Part shown: positions 1 through 8,686 of the stretch, one piece after another
Numbering within the stretch: the first letter of the stretch is position 1
Layout of the letters: every line of letters starts with the position of its first letter
Assembly: GCF_900187025.1 (NCBI RefSeq)
Contig: NZ_LT906478.1
Coordinates: forward strand, 542,001 to 606,000
From: Listeria ivanovii subsp. ivanovii
GTDB lineage: Bacteria > Bacillota > Bacilli > Lactobacillales > Listeriaceae
Length of the DNA: 64,000 bases
Direction: 5' to 3'
Translations under genes and position numbers: made by a program
Notes under the pieces: generated by a model
Database searches by the model: none
What the model saw: the letters and a program-made list of their open reading frames with translations, nothing else
What the model was told of the DNA's origin: nothing

Positions 1-914
1 TTCGTACGGGCGAAGCTAGGTGGATCAACAATCACTAAATCAAAAGTGAGTTGTTTACGTAAAGCATATTTAAAATAATGAAATACATCTTCTACAATGA
101 TGCTTTGTGTCGCAGGATCAAGCCCGTTCACTTCGAGTTGTTCTTTTGTTTTGCTAAGAGAACGACCAGCTACATCGACACTTGTTGTTTTCTTAGCACC
201 ACCAAACAAAGCAGCCACAGAAAACGCGCCAGTATAAGAGAAGGTGTTTAAAACATTTTTTGAGATGGAGTAATCTTCGCTAATGCGTCGTCTAACATCC
301 CGCTGATCCAGAAAAATACCAGTCATCCAACCATCATCTAAATAAGTTGCGTAATTAATACCATTTTCCTTAATAATTAATGGGAAAATGGCTTTTTGGC
401 CAGCGACAAAATCATCTTTTGTATCTTCTTGGAAACGTCTTTTTTCGTAGACGCCTTTGATTTCTGGGAGTGACATAAAAATATCCAAAATCATTTTCTG
501 GAAAGAATAAACGCCGATACTGTACCACTGAATGACAAGAAAGCCATCATAATAGTCTGCGGTAAAACCACCAAAGCCATCGCCTTCTCCATTGAAAATT
601 CGAAAAGCAGTAGTAGAATCATCCGCAAATAGAAACTGTCTTTTGTCTTTGGCAGTAGTAATTAATTCTGTTAAAAAAGTTTCATCAAGTTGTTCTTTTT
701 TGTCCCAAGTAAAAAGCCAGCCATCACCTTTGTTTTGTTTTCCGTGATAACCGCGGGCTACAAATTTGCCGGATGCGTCGATTAGTTCTAATGTATCGCC
801 TTCTTCAAGGTCTTTTGGCCATTTTTCCATGCGTTCTTTAAGAATCAAGGGGTAACCTTCTTTATAGCCTTTAGTGAATTTGGGAAATATTTTTACTTTA
901 ATGGAGTTTTTCAT
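1..914 (-). CDS. RlmI-like class I SAM-dependent rRNA methyltransferase (3' end cut by window edge)
   Basis: The reading frame is open from an ATG at 914 to the window edge, so the C-terminus is missing. The visible 304 residues show an N-terminal PUA-like RNA-binding part (LELIDASGKFVARGY region, residues ~40-60), then a RlmI/YccW-like central part containing NGEGDGFGG and FLDQRDVR, then the Rossmann methyltransferase fold with the SAM-binding stretch NTFSYTGAFSVAAL and the motif IV DPPSFAR at the edge. Family members methylate C5 of a 23S rRNA cytosine; the exact target here is inferred. It lies just downstream of iap on the same strand, separated by a strong terminator, so it is probably its own transcript. 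Confidence 0.85.
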   Translation of the reverse strand, partial: MKNSIKVKIFPKFTKGYKEGYPLILKERMEKWPKDLEEGDTLELIDASGKFVARGYHGKQNKGDGWLFTWDKKEQLDETFLTELITTAKDKRQFLFADDSTTAFRIFNGEGDGFGGFTADYYDGFLVIQWYSIGVYSFQKMILDIFMSLPEIKGVYEKRRFQEDTKDDFVAGQKAIFPLIIKENGINYATYLDDGWMTGIFLDQRDVRRRISEDYSISKNVLNTFSYTGAFSVAALFGGAKKTTSVDVAGRSLSKTKEQLEVNGLDPATQSIIVEDVFHYFKYALRKQLTFDLVIVDPPSFART

Positions 915-948
915 AGAGCACCGTCTTTCATCAAGATAAAATTCCAAC

Positions 949-986
949 AAAAAACCTGTGGAGCGAAATTCCTGCTCCACAGGTTT
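949..986 (-). terminator. Rho-independent terminator of iap
   Basis: A 13-bp perfect inverted repeat (952-964 with 974-986, AAACCTGTGGAGC and its complement) is followed on the minus strand by six T. It sits 15 bases after the iap stop codon. Confidence 0.9.
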
Positions 987-1000
987 CATTCAATTATTAA

Positions 1001-2575
1001 TTATACGCGACCGAATCCAACAAGGAATTGACCCCATCCTGAACCGTGAATATTATCGTATTTAACACCGTTGTCTTGTGCGTTAATCATTTGACCATTA
1101 CCAACATAAATCCCAACGTGAGCAATTCCGTTACCATAATCAAAGAATACTAAATCACCAGGTTTTGCTTGCGATTCAGAGATTTTTGTTGAGCTAGCAT
1201 ATTGAGCACCGGAAGTACGTGGTAATGTAACGCCGGATTTAGCAAATACATATTTAGTGAAACCGGAGCAATCGAATGTAGTTGGCCCGTTACCACCCCA
1301 TGAATAAGCTTTTCCAAGATGTTTTTGAGCTTCAGCGATAAGAGAACTTGCGCTTGCGCTGCTGCTAGAACCTTGGCTAGCATTAGAGTTTGTATTGGTG
1401 TTTTTAGAAGGTGTACTTGTACTTGTATTTGAAGTATTATTATTTGTGTTCGTTGTTGGAGCAGTAGCATTGCTATTACTGTTTGTATTAGCAGTTGGTA
1501 CTGTACCTTTTACTTTTAACACTTGTCCAACTTGAAGGTTATCACTATTTAAGCCATTAAGTGCTTTAATTTTGGAAACTGTAGTTCCAAATGTTGTAGC
1601 AATTTTGCTTAAAGTGTCGCCGCTTTTTACTGTGTAAGAAGAAGCGTTAGTGTTAACAGTTGGAGCAGGGGCAGGGGCTGGTTTTGCAGCTTGTGCCGGT
1701 GCTTGTGTATTTGTTTGTTTTTGAGGTGTAACTTCTTTTTTCGCTGTTGTAGTTTGAGTATTTTCTTTTACTACTGGAGCAGATACTTGTTTTTCAGCTG
1801 TTGGAGCTTCCGTTTTCACTTCCGCTTTTGGTGAAGCAGTTTTAGCAGCTTCCTGTTTAACAGCAAGAACTTGTCCTACATAAATAGAAGAAGAAGATAA
1901 ATTATTCCATGACATTATGTTTTGAACAGAAGTGCCATATTTACTGGATAATGCCCAAATTGTGTCACCACTTTTAACAGTGTATGTTGAAGCAGTTGTA
2001 TCTACAGCAGGAGTTTCTGTTTTTGTTTCCGCTTTAGGAAGAACAGTTGCTGGTGTAGATTGTTTTACTTCTGGTTTCGTTTCAGCAGCAGGTGCCGCTT
2101 GCGCTTGAGTAGTTGTTTCTTCTTTTACTTCTGGTGCAGGGGCACTTGTTACAGTAGTACCTAAGTATTTGCCATTAACATAACCAGTTTTTCCTTCGCC
2201 ATATGAAATTTTGTTCCAGCCATTTGCTTCCGTAGATTCAACAGTTACTTTCGTGCCACCTTTTAAAGAAGTGACGATACTGTTATCAACTCCAGCGCCA
2301 GAACGTACATTCAACCAAGTAGCAGTAACAGATTTCTCTGTTTTTTCGCTTGCTACCTCAGTTATTTGTAATTTTTGACCAGGTACGATTTTATCAGATG
2401 TTAGATTGTTCGCTTTTTTAAGTGCGTCAACAGTTGTCCCCTTATCTTGAGCAATACCCCAAAGAGTATCTCCAGCTTCAACTACTACAGTGCTTGCGGA
2501 TGCGATAGTTGGTGCAGCAAATGCTGTGACCGCAATCCCAGCTGTAGCCGCGATAGTTGCTTTTTTCATATTCAT
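1001..2575 (-). CDS. iap: p60 peptidoglycan endopeptidase, three-LysM form
   Basis: Secreted NlpC/P60 cell-wall hydrolase needed for septum separation, and in pathogenic Listeria a SecA2 substrate. The 524 residues run: signal peptide 1-27 (ends TIASAS), LysM 29-72, SH3b ~81-140, LysM 198-241, LysM 313-356, Thr/Asn-rich spacer ~360-403, and NlpC/P60 domain 411-524 with catalytic Cys436 (TFDCSG) and His486 (AHVGIYV). The start at 2575 (MNMKKAT) follows an AGGAG site; the longer frame to 2830 runs through the promoter and leader and is not used. L. monocytogenes p60 has two LysM modules and about 480 residues, so the third LysM and this length suggest the L. welshimeri/seeligeri/ivanovii type. 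Confidence 0.97.
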   Translation of the reverse strand: MNMKKATIAATAGIAVTAFAAPTIASASTVVVEAGDTLWGIAQDKGTTVDALKKANNLTSDKIVPGQKLQITEVASEKTEKSVTATWLNVRSGAGVDNSIVTSLKGGTKVTVESTEANGWNKISYGEGKTGYVNGKYLGTTVTSAPAPEVKEETTTQAQAAPAAETKPEVKQSTPATVLPKAETKTETPAVDTTASTYTVKSGDTIWALSSKYGTSVQNIMSWNNLSSSSIYVGQVLAVKQEAAKTASPKAEVKTEAPTAEKQVSAPVVKENTQTTTAKKEVTPQKQTNTQAPAQAAKPAPAPAPTVNTNASSYTVKSGDTLSKIATTFGTTVSKIKALNGLNSDNLQVGQVLKVKGTVPTANTNSNSNATAPTTNTNNNTSNTSTSTPSKNTNTNSNASQGSSSSASASSLIAEAQKHLGKAYSWGGNGPTTFDCSGFTKYVFAKSGVTLPRTSGAQYASSTKISESQAKPGDLVFFDYGNGIAHVGIYVGNGQMINAQDNGVKYDNIHGSGWGQFLVGFGRV

Positions 2576-2713
2576 AAAACTCCTCTCTTTTTTCAGAAAA
2601 TCCCATACGTAATTAAGTATTTGAGAATTAATTTTATAGTGATTAATACTAAGTTTACCCAGTTTTAACGTAAAAAACAAACAAAGCGATAACGAGTGAA
2701 AAGCAGAAAGCGG

Positions 2714-2745
2714 ACTATACCAGATGTTTGTAATAACTTTGTAAC
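2714..2745 (-). promoter_or_regulatory. Likely iap promoter (extended -10)
   Basis: On the minus strand an extended -10 (TGG TATAGT, hexamer at 2719-2714) lies about 130 bases upstream of the iap ATG. A weak -35 (TTACAA) is 19 bases further up. Placement is by inspection only. Confidence 0.5.
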
Positions 2746-2939
2746 AATAATAAAACCGAACGTGTATTCTTAGGGCTTGGGATGTACTGCTGGGGAGTCC
2801 TTTGAGATGTAGGGGAGTGATGCATAACAATCAACAACTTTCGCTATGGGAAACCTATTGTTATTTGTTAATAGAAAAATTTAATATATTTGTAATATGA
2901 AATGGAGGCTGTTTTTGGTGGATAAAGACTGGAAATGAA

Positions 2940-2969
2940 TTGCCAGATGACTTTATGGTATTCTATAAT
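2940..2969 (+). promoter_or_regulatory. secA2 promoter
   Basis: TTGCCA (2940-2945), an 18-base spacer and TATAAT (2964-2969) form a near-consensus sigma-A promoter. The predicted start site (~2976) lies only a few bases before the GGAGG at 2979-2983, so the leader is very short. It also rules out the longer start codon at 2940. Confidence 0.7.
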
Positions 2970-2993
2970 AGAAGGTATGGAGGATGTTATTTA

Positions 2994-5321
2994 ATGAAAC
3001 AGAACTTTGATGATCGAAAAATTGTAAAACAGTATCGTGAAATTGCTCGCCAGATTGTAAAAAAAGAAGGCTTATATAAAAATATGGACCAAGATGAACT
3101 TTGCGAACAAACAAATTATTGGCGCAAAAAGTTCCAAACAAAACCGATGACAGATCGAGATAAAATTAATATTTTTGCTTTGGCACGAGAAGCAGCTAGC
3201 AGAATTATTGGGCTCGATGCGGTAGTTGTTCAATTAATTGGTGCACTTGTACTCGGTGATGGTAAAGTGGCAGAAATGAAAACCGGTGAGGGTAAAACAT
3301 TGATGTCGTTATTTGTGATGTTTATAGAAGTAATACGTGGTAACAAAGTACATCTCGTTACAGCCAATGAATACTTAGCAAGACGTGACCGTGAAGAAAT
3401 TGGACAAGTGCTAGAATATTTAGGTATTTCGGTTTCCCTAAATGAATCTGGACTAGATAAGGCACAGAAAAAAGCTATTTATACAGCAGATGTCATTTAT
3501 GGAACAGCTTCTGAGTTTGGCTTTGATTATTTACGAGATAATATGGTGCGACAAATGGAAGATAAAGTACAAAGCGGATTAGATTTTGTATTGATAGACG
3601 AAGCTGACTCTATTTTAATAGATGAAGCTCGTACACCGCTGCTTATTTCAGACCGTAAAGAAGAAGATTTATCGCTTTACCTAACAGCCAATAAACTGGT
3701 GAAAACAATGATGAAAGATGATTACGAAATAGAAGAACATAAGCGTTTTGTTTGGCTCAATGATGCGGGGATAGAAAAAGCACAGAAGTTTTGGGGGGTA
3801 GAATCACTATACTCAACTGAAGCGCAATCCGTACTTCGGATTACCATGCTCTTAATGCGGGCTCACTTTTTAATGCATAAAGATAAGGACTATGTAGTAC
3901 TTGATGATGAAGTGCTAATAATTGACCCACACACAGGGCGAGCCCTACCAGGACGCCGTTTTAATGATGGGCTTCACCAAGCAATTGAAGCAAAAGAAGG
4001 TGTCGAAGTGAAGGAAGAATCACGAACACTTGCGACCATTACGATTCAAAACTATTTCCGAATGTACAAGAAAATCTCTGGGATGACGGGGACAGCTAAA
4101 ACCGAAGAAGAAGAGTTTAGACAAATCTATAACATGGATGTCGTTGTAATTCCAACTAATTTACGGATCAACCGGGAAGATGTACCAGATGATATTTTTT
4201 ATACAAAGAAAGAAAAAGGACGAGCGATTGTATACGAAGTTTCCTGGCGTTATGAAAAAGGCCAACCGACATTAATCGGAACTTCTTCGATAAAAAGCAA
4301 CGAGTGGATTAGTGGGTTACTTGATGCTGCTGGAATTCCACACCAAGTTTTAAATGCCAAAAACCACGCACAAGAAGCTGAAATTATTGCTAAAGCAGGA
4401 AAACGTGGCATGGTTACTTTGGCGACTAATATGGCTGGACGTGGAACCGATATAAAACTCGACCCAGATGTTCATAAACTTGGCGGATTAGCTGTTATTG
4501 GAACAGAACGCCATGAAAGTCGTCGGATTGATTTGCAGTTAATGGGGCGTTCTGGTCGACGTGGAGATCCAGGTTTTAGTAAGTTCATGATTTCATTGGA
4601 GGACGATTTACTAGAACAATTCGAAAGTAAAAGCTGGGAAAAATTATCTGCCAAACTAAAACGAAAAGCGCCACGTGATGGCAAACCAGTAAATTCAAGT
4701 AAAATCCATGCAGTGGTTGTTAATGCGCAGAAACGATTAGAAGGCGCCAATTATGACATTCGTAAAGACTTACTTTCCTATGATGAAGTAATCGATTTAC
4801 AACGAAAAATGGTATACAAAGAACGAGATCAATTGCTAGAACGAAATAAACTGGGTGTATCTTCCGAGAAAATTCTTCGTGAAGTAGCCGAATATGCCTT
4901 TATCCATACTGAAACTGACCCAGAAAAAATGGAAAAATATTACGCCCGTCAAAAAGAATTTCTTGGTGGAACCAAATTCCCGATTTCCTTTGACGAAGTA
5001 TCGCTGATGGAACCTACCGAAGTCGTAGAAAAAATTGTTGCTTGGCATAAAAAAGAGCGTGATAAATTCCCAGTAGAAACTATCAATGCTATCGAAAAAG
5101 AAGTTTATTTAAACTTAATGGACCAAATGTGGGTCGTGCACTTAGATGCGATGGTGCAACTTCGAGAAGGAATTCATTTACGTGCATATGGACAACAAGA
5201 TCCGCTTGTCATGTATCAAAAGGAAGGCGCTCAGTTATTTGAGAAATTCCAAGCGGATTATCATTTTTATTTCGCTCATGCGCTACTTGAATTAGATCCG
5301 GAAGGCTTAGTCCAAGGTTGA
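2994..5321 (+). CDS. secA2: Accessory preprotein translocase ATPase SecA2
   Basis: ATPase of the accessory Sec pathway that exports p60, NamA/MurA and other substrates lacking ordinary sorting. The 775 residues show Walker A MKTGEGKT (~95-102), the DEAD-type box LIDEAD (~201), motif TGTAKTEEEEF, and the helicase C motif GRGTDIKL followed by QLMGRSGRRGDPG. It lacks the SecA C-terminal zinc finger, as is usual for SecA2, and is shorter than housekeeping SecA (~840). The ATG at 2994 is chosen because GGAGG at 2979 precedes it and the earlier ATG at 2940 lies in the promoter. It is divergent from its classic substrate gene iap. Confidence 0.96.
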   Translation: MKQNFDDRKIVKQYREIARQIVKKEGLYKNMDQDELCEQTNYWRKKFQTKPMTDRDKINIFALAREAASRIIGLDAVVVQLIGALVLGDGKVAEMKTGEGKTLMSLFVMFIEVIRGNKVHLVTANEYLARRDREEIGQVLEYLGISVSLNESGLDKAQKKAIYTADVIYGTASEFGFDYLRDNMVRQMEDKVQSGLDFVLIDEADSILIDEARTPLLISDRKEEDLSLYLTANKLVKTMMKDDYEIEEHKRFVWLNDAGIEKAQKFWGVESLYSTEAQSVLRITMLLMRAHFLMHKDKDYVVLDDEVLIIDPHTGRALPGRRFNDGLHQAIEAKEGVEVKEESRTLATITIQNYFRMYKKISGMTGTAKTEEEEFRQIYNMDVVVIPTNLRINREDVPDDIFYTKKEKGRAIVYEVSWRYEKGQPTLIGTSSIKSNEWISGLLDAAGIPHQVLNAKNHAQEAEIIAKAGKRGMVTLATNMAGRGTDIKLDPDVHKLGGLAVIGTERHESRRIDLQLMGRSGRRGDPGFSKFMISLEDDLLEQFESKSWEKLSAKLKRKAPRDGKPVNSSKIHAVVVNAQKRLEGANYDIRKDLLSYDEVIDLQRKMVYKERDQLLERNKLGVSSEKILREVAEYAFIHTETDPEKMEKYYARQKEFLGGTKFPISFDEVSLMEPTEVVEKIVAWHKKERDKFPVETINAIEKEVYLNLMDQMWVVHLDAMVQLREGIHLRAYGQQDPLVMYQKEGAQLFEKFQADYHFYFAHALLELDPEGLVQG

Positions 5322-5437
5322 TACTACAACTTTGGGCTGATTTTTTTCAAAAAAATGGGTAATTAAGTGAGAACGAGGGTAATATTCTATATAATGGTAA
5401 CAAATGAAAATCAATATACAAAAAAGAGGGTGGTAAA

Positions 5438-6607
5438 GTGAAGGGGTCGTTAACAAAATTTAAGCAGTTTTTTATTGATAACAAATTTGTACTAGGGTTA
5501 TTAATTTTTCTATTAGTTGCACTTGATATTTACGTTTTAACCAAGATAGCATTTATTTTTGATCCGCTAATGGTCATTCTCAAAACCGTCGCTCCGCCAA
5601 TTATTCTAGCAGGGATTTCTTACTACTTATTTAATCCAGTAATTGACTGGTTGGAGAAGAAGAAATGGAAGCGCGGTTGGGCAATAGCTTTGTTATACGT
5701 AGTCATCATTGGTTTAATTATTCTATTATTTAGTTTTGTTATTCCAGCTGTAAAAGATCAAATTATTAGCCTATTTAAAACGTTTCCAGGGTACTGGGAT
5801 CAAATCACACAAAAATTCAATGAGTTCAGCCAATCAAGTCTGTTTGACCAGCTGAAAGATAAATTAAGTACTAATATGAGTGATATTATGAAAACCATCT
5901 CTGAAAAAGGCACCTCCGTATTAAATGGTGCAATTACAAGCATCGGTAGCATTGTCGGAACGGTAACAGAAGTGATACTAGCGATAGTAACTACACCACT
6001 TGTTCTATTCTACTTATTAAAAGATGGCAAGAAATTACCTGACTTTTTACTGAAAATGTTGCCAGTTAATGGCCGTGCACATACACGTCAAGTTCTTGGT
6101 GAAGCAAACCATCAAATCAGTTCGTATATTCGTGGACAAATCATCGTTAGCTTATGTATTGGTATTCTTTTGTTTATCGGTTATCTAATTATTGGTTTAC
6201 CTTATGCGCTGACGCTAGCGATCATTGCAGCATGTACTAGTATTGTTCCATATTTAGGACCAGCGATTGCGATTACACCAGCTATCATTATTGCGATTGT
6301 CACATCTCCTTGGTTACTAGTTAAATTAATCATTGTCTGGTGTGTTGTTCAATTACTTGAAGGTAAATTTATTTCTCCACAAGTAATGGGGAAAACATTA
6401 AAAGTGCACCCAATTACCATTTTATTTGTTATTTTAGTAGCCGGAAACTTGTTTGGCGTACTTGGGGTAATCTTTGCTGTACCAGGTTATGCAGTTCTTA
6501 AAGTAATCGTTACACATGTATTCATCTGGTTCAAACGAGTGTCAGGTTTATATGGCGAACAACCCGAAAGCGAATTTGTATCTTCAGTGTCAAATAAAGA
6601 AGAATAA
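5438..6607 (+). CDS. AI-2E family transporter (membrane permease)
   Basis: A 389-residue polytopic protein of the AI-2E/UPF0118 family. Helices cluster at ~18-75, a large extracytoplasmic region with amphipathic segments lies at ~100-170, and the conserved C-terminal set is present (SYIRGQ, PYLGPAIAITPAII, QLLEGKFISPQVMGKTLKVHP). Family members export small molecules or act as Na+/H+ antiporters; the substrate cannot be told. The GTG start at 5438 follows GAGGGTGG. It is monocistronic, ending in a strong terminator. Confidence 0.88.
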   Translation: MKGSLTKFKQFFIDNKFVLGLLIFLLVALDIYVLTKIAFIFDPLMVILKTVAPPIILAGISYYLFNPVIDWLEKKKWKRGWAIALLYVVIIGLIILLFSFVIPAVKDQIISLFKTFPGYWDQITQKFNEFSQSSLFDQLKDKLSTNMSDIMKTISEKGTSVLNGAITSIGSIVGTVTEVILAIVTTPLVLFYLLKDGKKLPDFLLKMLPVNGRAHTRQVLGEANHQISSYIRGQIIVSLCIGILLFIGYLIIGLPYALTLAIIAACTSIVPYLGPAIAITPAIIIAIVTSPWLLVKLIIVWCVVQLLEGKFISPQVMGKTLKVHPITILFVILVAGNLFGVLGVIFAVPGYAVLKVIVTHVFIWFKRVSGLYGEQPESEFVSSVSNKEE

Positions 6608-6610
6608 TTA

Positions 6611-6653
6611 AACCCCCAGTTATCTAGAAAATTTCTAATAACTGGGGGTTTTG
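6611..6653 (+). terminator. Terminator after AI-2E transporter gene
   Basis: AACCCCCAGTTAT at 6611-6623 pairs perfectly with ATAACTGGGGGTT at 6638-6650, followed by T residues. Confidence 0.9.
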
Positions 6654-6830
6654 TCTACATCAAATACTTTTTTATAGGAATCTACATAAATTAGATGCTA
6701 AAGTTCACTAAAATGTCACATTTTTTTGCTTTACAAAATAAAATGAGGAATAAAGCCGTTTTTTGAGTGCTGTTTGTTGAAATTTGGTTGACTCTAAGCA
6801 GGTCTTCTAGTAAATTTAACAATTTGTTCA

Positions 6831-6859
6831 TTGTATTGTTACTGTTTTCATTTTAGTAT
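6831..6859 (+). promoter_or_regulatory. Possible promoter of the WxL operon
   Basis: TTGTAT (6831-6836), a 17-base spacer and TAGTAT (6854-6859) lie 32 bases before the first WxL gene. The match is modest. Confidence 0.4.
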
Positions 6860-6890
6860 GAAGCCAACATATAAGTGAAAGGAGCAAGAA

Positions 6891-7559
6891 ATGATATTTA
6901 AGAAAACAGTAATTTTAGGAGCAATTTGTTTAGGCTCAATAACTCTTATGGCTCCATCTGCATTAGCTGTAACGTCTGTCGGTGATTCTAAAGCAACTAT
7001 TAAATTTATAGCAGGAACAGGGGTAGTTGATCCAGTAGATCCAACTGATCCAGGAACAGGTAATACAGGGGCGCTTACATTAGATTATGTATCTTCAGTT
7101 GCTTTTGGCGAACAAGAAATATCATCTAATGAAGCAACATATTCAGCCACTTCCAGAAAGCCATTTATTCAAGTGAGTGACCGCCGTGGAACAGGTAAAG
7201 GATGGTATGTAACAGCAACAGCAAGTGCTTTTCAAGATGAATATGGCACTAATTCTTTAGCTGGAGCAACTCTTTCATTCCAAAATGGGGAAGCTGTGTC
7301 TGCAAGTACGACAACCACTTCACCAACTGCATCCCAAAAAGTAGACATTCCAACAGATGGCACTTCTATTGTAGATGTAATTTCAGCTGAAGAAACAGAA
7401 GGAATGGGAACATGGATTAATCGTTGGTTAGGAGCAACACCAGACGATGTAGATAGTTTAAATGATAATGTAAAGTTAGTTATTCCAGCCGGAAGTGCTA
7501 CACTTGGAGATCATGAAGCAACGATTACATGGACATTATCGGACGCACCAGGTGCTTAA
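6891..7559 (+). CDS. WxL domain cell-surface protein (small)
   Basis: A secreted 222-residue protein with a signal peptide (cleavage near LAVTS), a short Pro/Asp/Gly-rich linker (VDPVDPTDPGTG) and a WxL domain ending in the distal motif ITWTLSDAP. The proximal motif reads GWYVTAT, with Val in the Leu position. WxL domains bind peptidoglycan non-covalently, so the protein is expected on the cell surface. It is first in a three-gene operon with a WxL-interacting protein and a larger WxL protein, the standard arrangement of this system in Listeria and enterococci. Confidence 0.9.
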   Translation: MIFKKTVILGAICLGSITLMAPSALAVTSVGDSKATIKFIAGTGVVDPVDPTDPGTGNTGALTLDYVSSVAFGEQEISSNEATYSATSRKPFIQVSDRRGTGKGWYVTATASAFQDEYGTNSLAGATLSFQNGEAVSASTTTTSPTASQKVDIPTDGTSIVDVISAEETEGMGTWINRWLGATPDDVDSLNDNVKLVIPAGSATLGDHEATITWTLSDAPGA

Positions 7560-7642
7560 TGGAATTTGCGTTTAAGGTTAGTTTTCATCAACCTTAGACG
7601 CCAATTTTTTAGAAATTAAGTAATATAGAAAGGAAGGATTAT

Positions 7643-8662
7643 GTGAAAAAAATTTTTTTTAGTTTGTTTTTGATCGTTCCATTATTGTTTGGCCTTTTTC
7701 CTGTTTCACAAGTAAGTGCAGCAGAAGGAGATGTTGGCTATTCTGTTCAAGCAAAAATACCAACTAACCAGATTGATAAAAAACAAACTTATTTTGATTT
7801 GAAAATGAAACCAAAACAAAAGCAAACAGTAGAAATTGATGTGAAGAATAATTCGAATGAAGAAATTCAAGTAGAGGCAAGTGTTAATTATGCTTCAACA
7901 AATCGAACAGGTACAATTGATTACACTAAAAATGATACAAGTGAACAAGATGAAAGCTTAAAATATTCGTTACCACAAATAGCGAAAATAGCAGACGACC
8001 AAAAATTACTAACTATCCCAGTTAATGGTACGGAAACAGTTCAAGTGACTATTGAAATGCCAAAAGATACAGTGGATGGAGTTGTTTTAGGCGCAGTACA
8101 ATTTAAAAAGAAAGCTACGGAAGGGACCAGAAAAGCAAAAGGGGTCTCCATTAAAAATGAATATTCCTATGTTGTCGGAATGCAATTAACTGAAACCGAT
8201 AAACAAGTATTACCTAATATAAACTTAATAAGCATCAAGCCATCGCTCGTAAACTATCGTACAGCGATTGTTGCGAAATTACAAAATGATCAGCCGGTCA
8301 TTATTAACGGTTTAAGCATTGATGCAAAAATTTACGAACAAGATTCTACTAAAGTTCTTCACCAAACGAAAAAAAGTAATATGACAATGGCGCCTAATTC
8401 AAGCTTTGATTTTGCGATTGATTGGGAAAATAAACCATTAGAAAAAGGCGAATATCGTTTGAAAATGACTGCAACAGATGGAGAGAATACATGGAAATGG
8501 GATCAAAAATTTACTATTGATGAAAAAGGGCAAGATTTAAACAAAGAAGCAGTGAATATTGAGAAATCAAATATGTGGCTTTATGTAGGTATCGCTGCTG
8601 GAATTTTCTTAGGATTAGTAGTAATTATTTTAATCATTGTAAGAAGACGTAAAAAAAGATAG
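7643..8662 (+). CDS. DUF916/DUF3324 WxL-interacting membrane protein
   Basis: A 339-residue type I membrane protein. It has a signal peptide (ends near VSAAEG), two Ig-like beta domains (DUF916 ~30-150, DUF3324 ~160-300), a C-terminal helix (MWLYVGIAAGIFLGLVVIIL) and a basic cytoplasmic tail RRRKKR. Such WxLIP proteins bind WxL partners at the wall-membrane interface. The GTG start at 7643 follows AGGAAGG. It sits between the two WxL genes, supporting a joint complex. Confidence 0.9.
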   Translation: MKKIFFSLFLIVPLLFGLFPVSQVSAAEGDVGYSVQAKIPTNQIDKKQTYFDLKMKPKQKQTVEIDVKNNSNEEIQVEASVNYASTNRTGTIDYTKNDTSEQDESLKYSLPQIAKIADDQKLLTIPVNGTETVQVTIEMPKDTVDGVVLGAVQFKKKATEGTRKAKGVSIKNEYSYVVGMQLTETDKQVLPNINLISIKPSLVNYRTAIVAKLQNDQPVIINGLSIDAKIYEQDSTKVLHQTKKSNMTMAPNSSFDFAIDWENKPLEKGEYRLKMTATDGENTWKWDQKFTIDEKGQDLNKEAVNIEKSNMWLYVGIAAGIFLGLVVIILIIVRRRKKR

Positions 8663-8686
8663 TAATAAACGAAAGGAGCTAGCGAA

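Larger units (their letters stand above)
2576..2993. other. Divergent iap-secA2 intergenic region
   Basis: These 418 bases between the two divergent genes hold the iap leader and promoter on the minus strand and the secA2 promoter on the plus strand. The iap leader is about 130 bases, AT-rich and without an obvious terminator hairpin. No convincing gene is present. A 13-codon ORF at 2897-2938 is too short to support. Confidence 0.7.

Noticed and set aside
1360-1500. Thr/Asn codon repeats in iap resembling a tandem repeat array
   Set aside because: They are the known p60 spacer, irregular here, and not CRISPR-like.
2576-2830. N-terminal extension of p60 by 85 codons
   Set aside because: It covers the iap leader and promoter and would bury the signal peptide.
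2897-2938. 13-codon ORF with GGAGG between iap and secA2
   Set aside because: Too short to support, and the secA2 promoter lies downstream, so it would not be on the secA2 transcript.
5322-5400. Terminator after secA2
   Set aside because: GGTTG...CAAC near the stop with a T run is too weak a stem to report.
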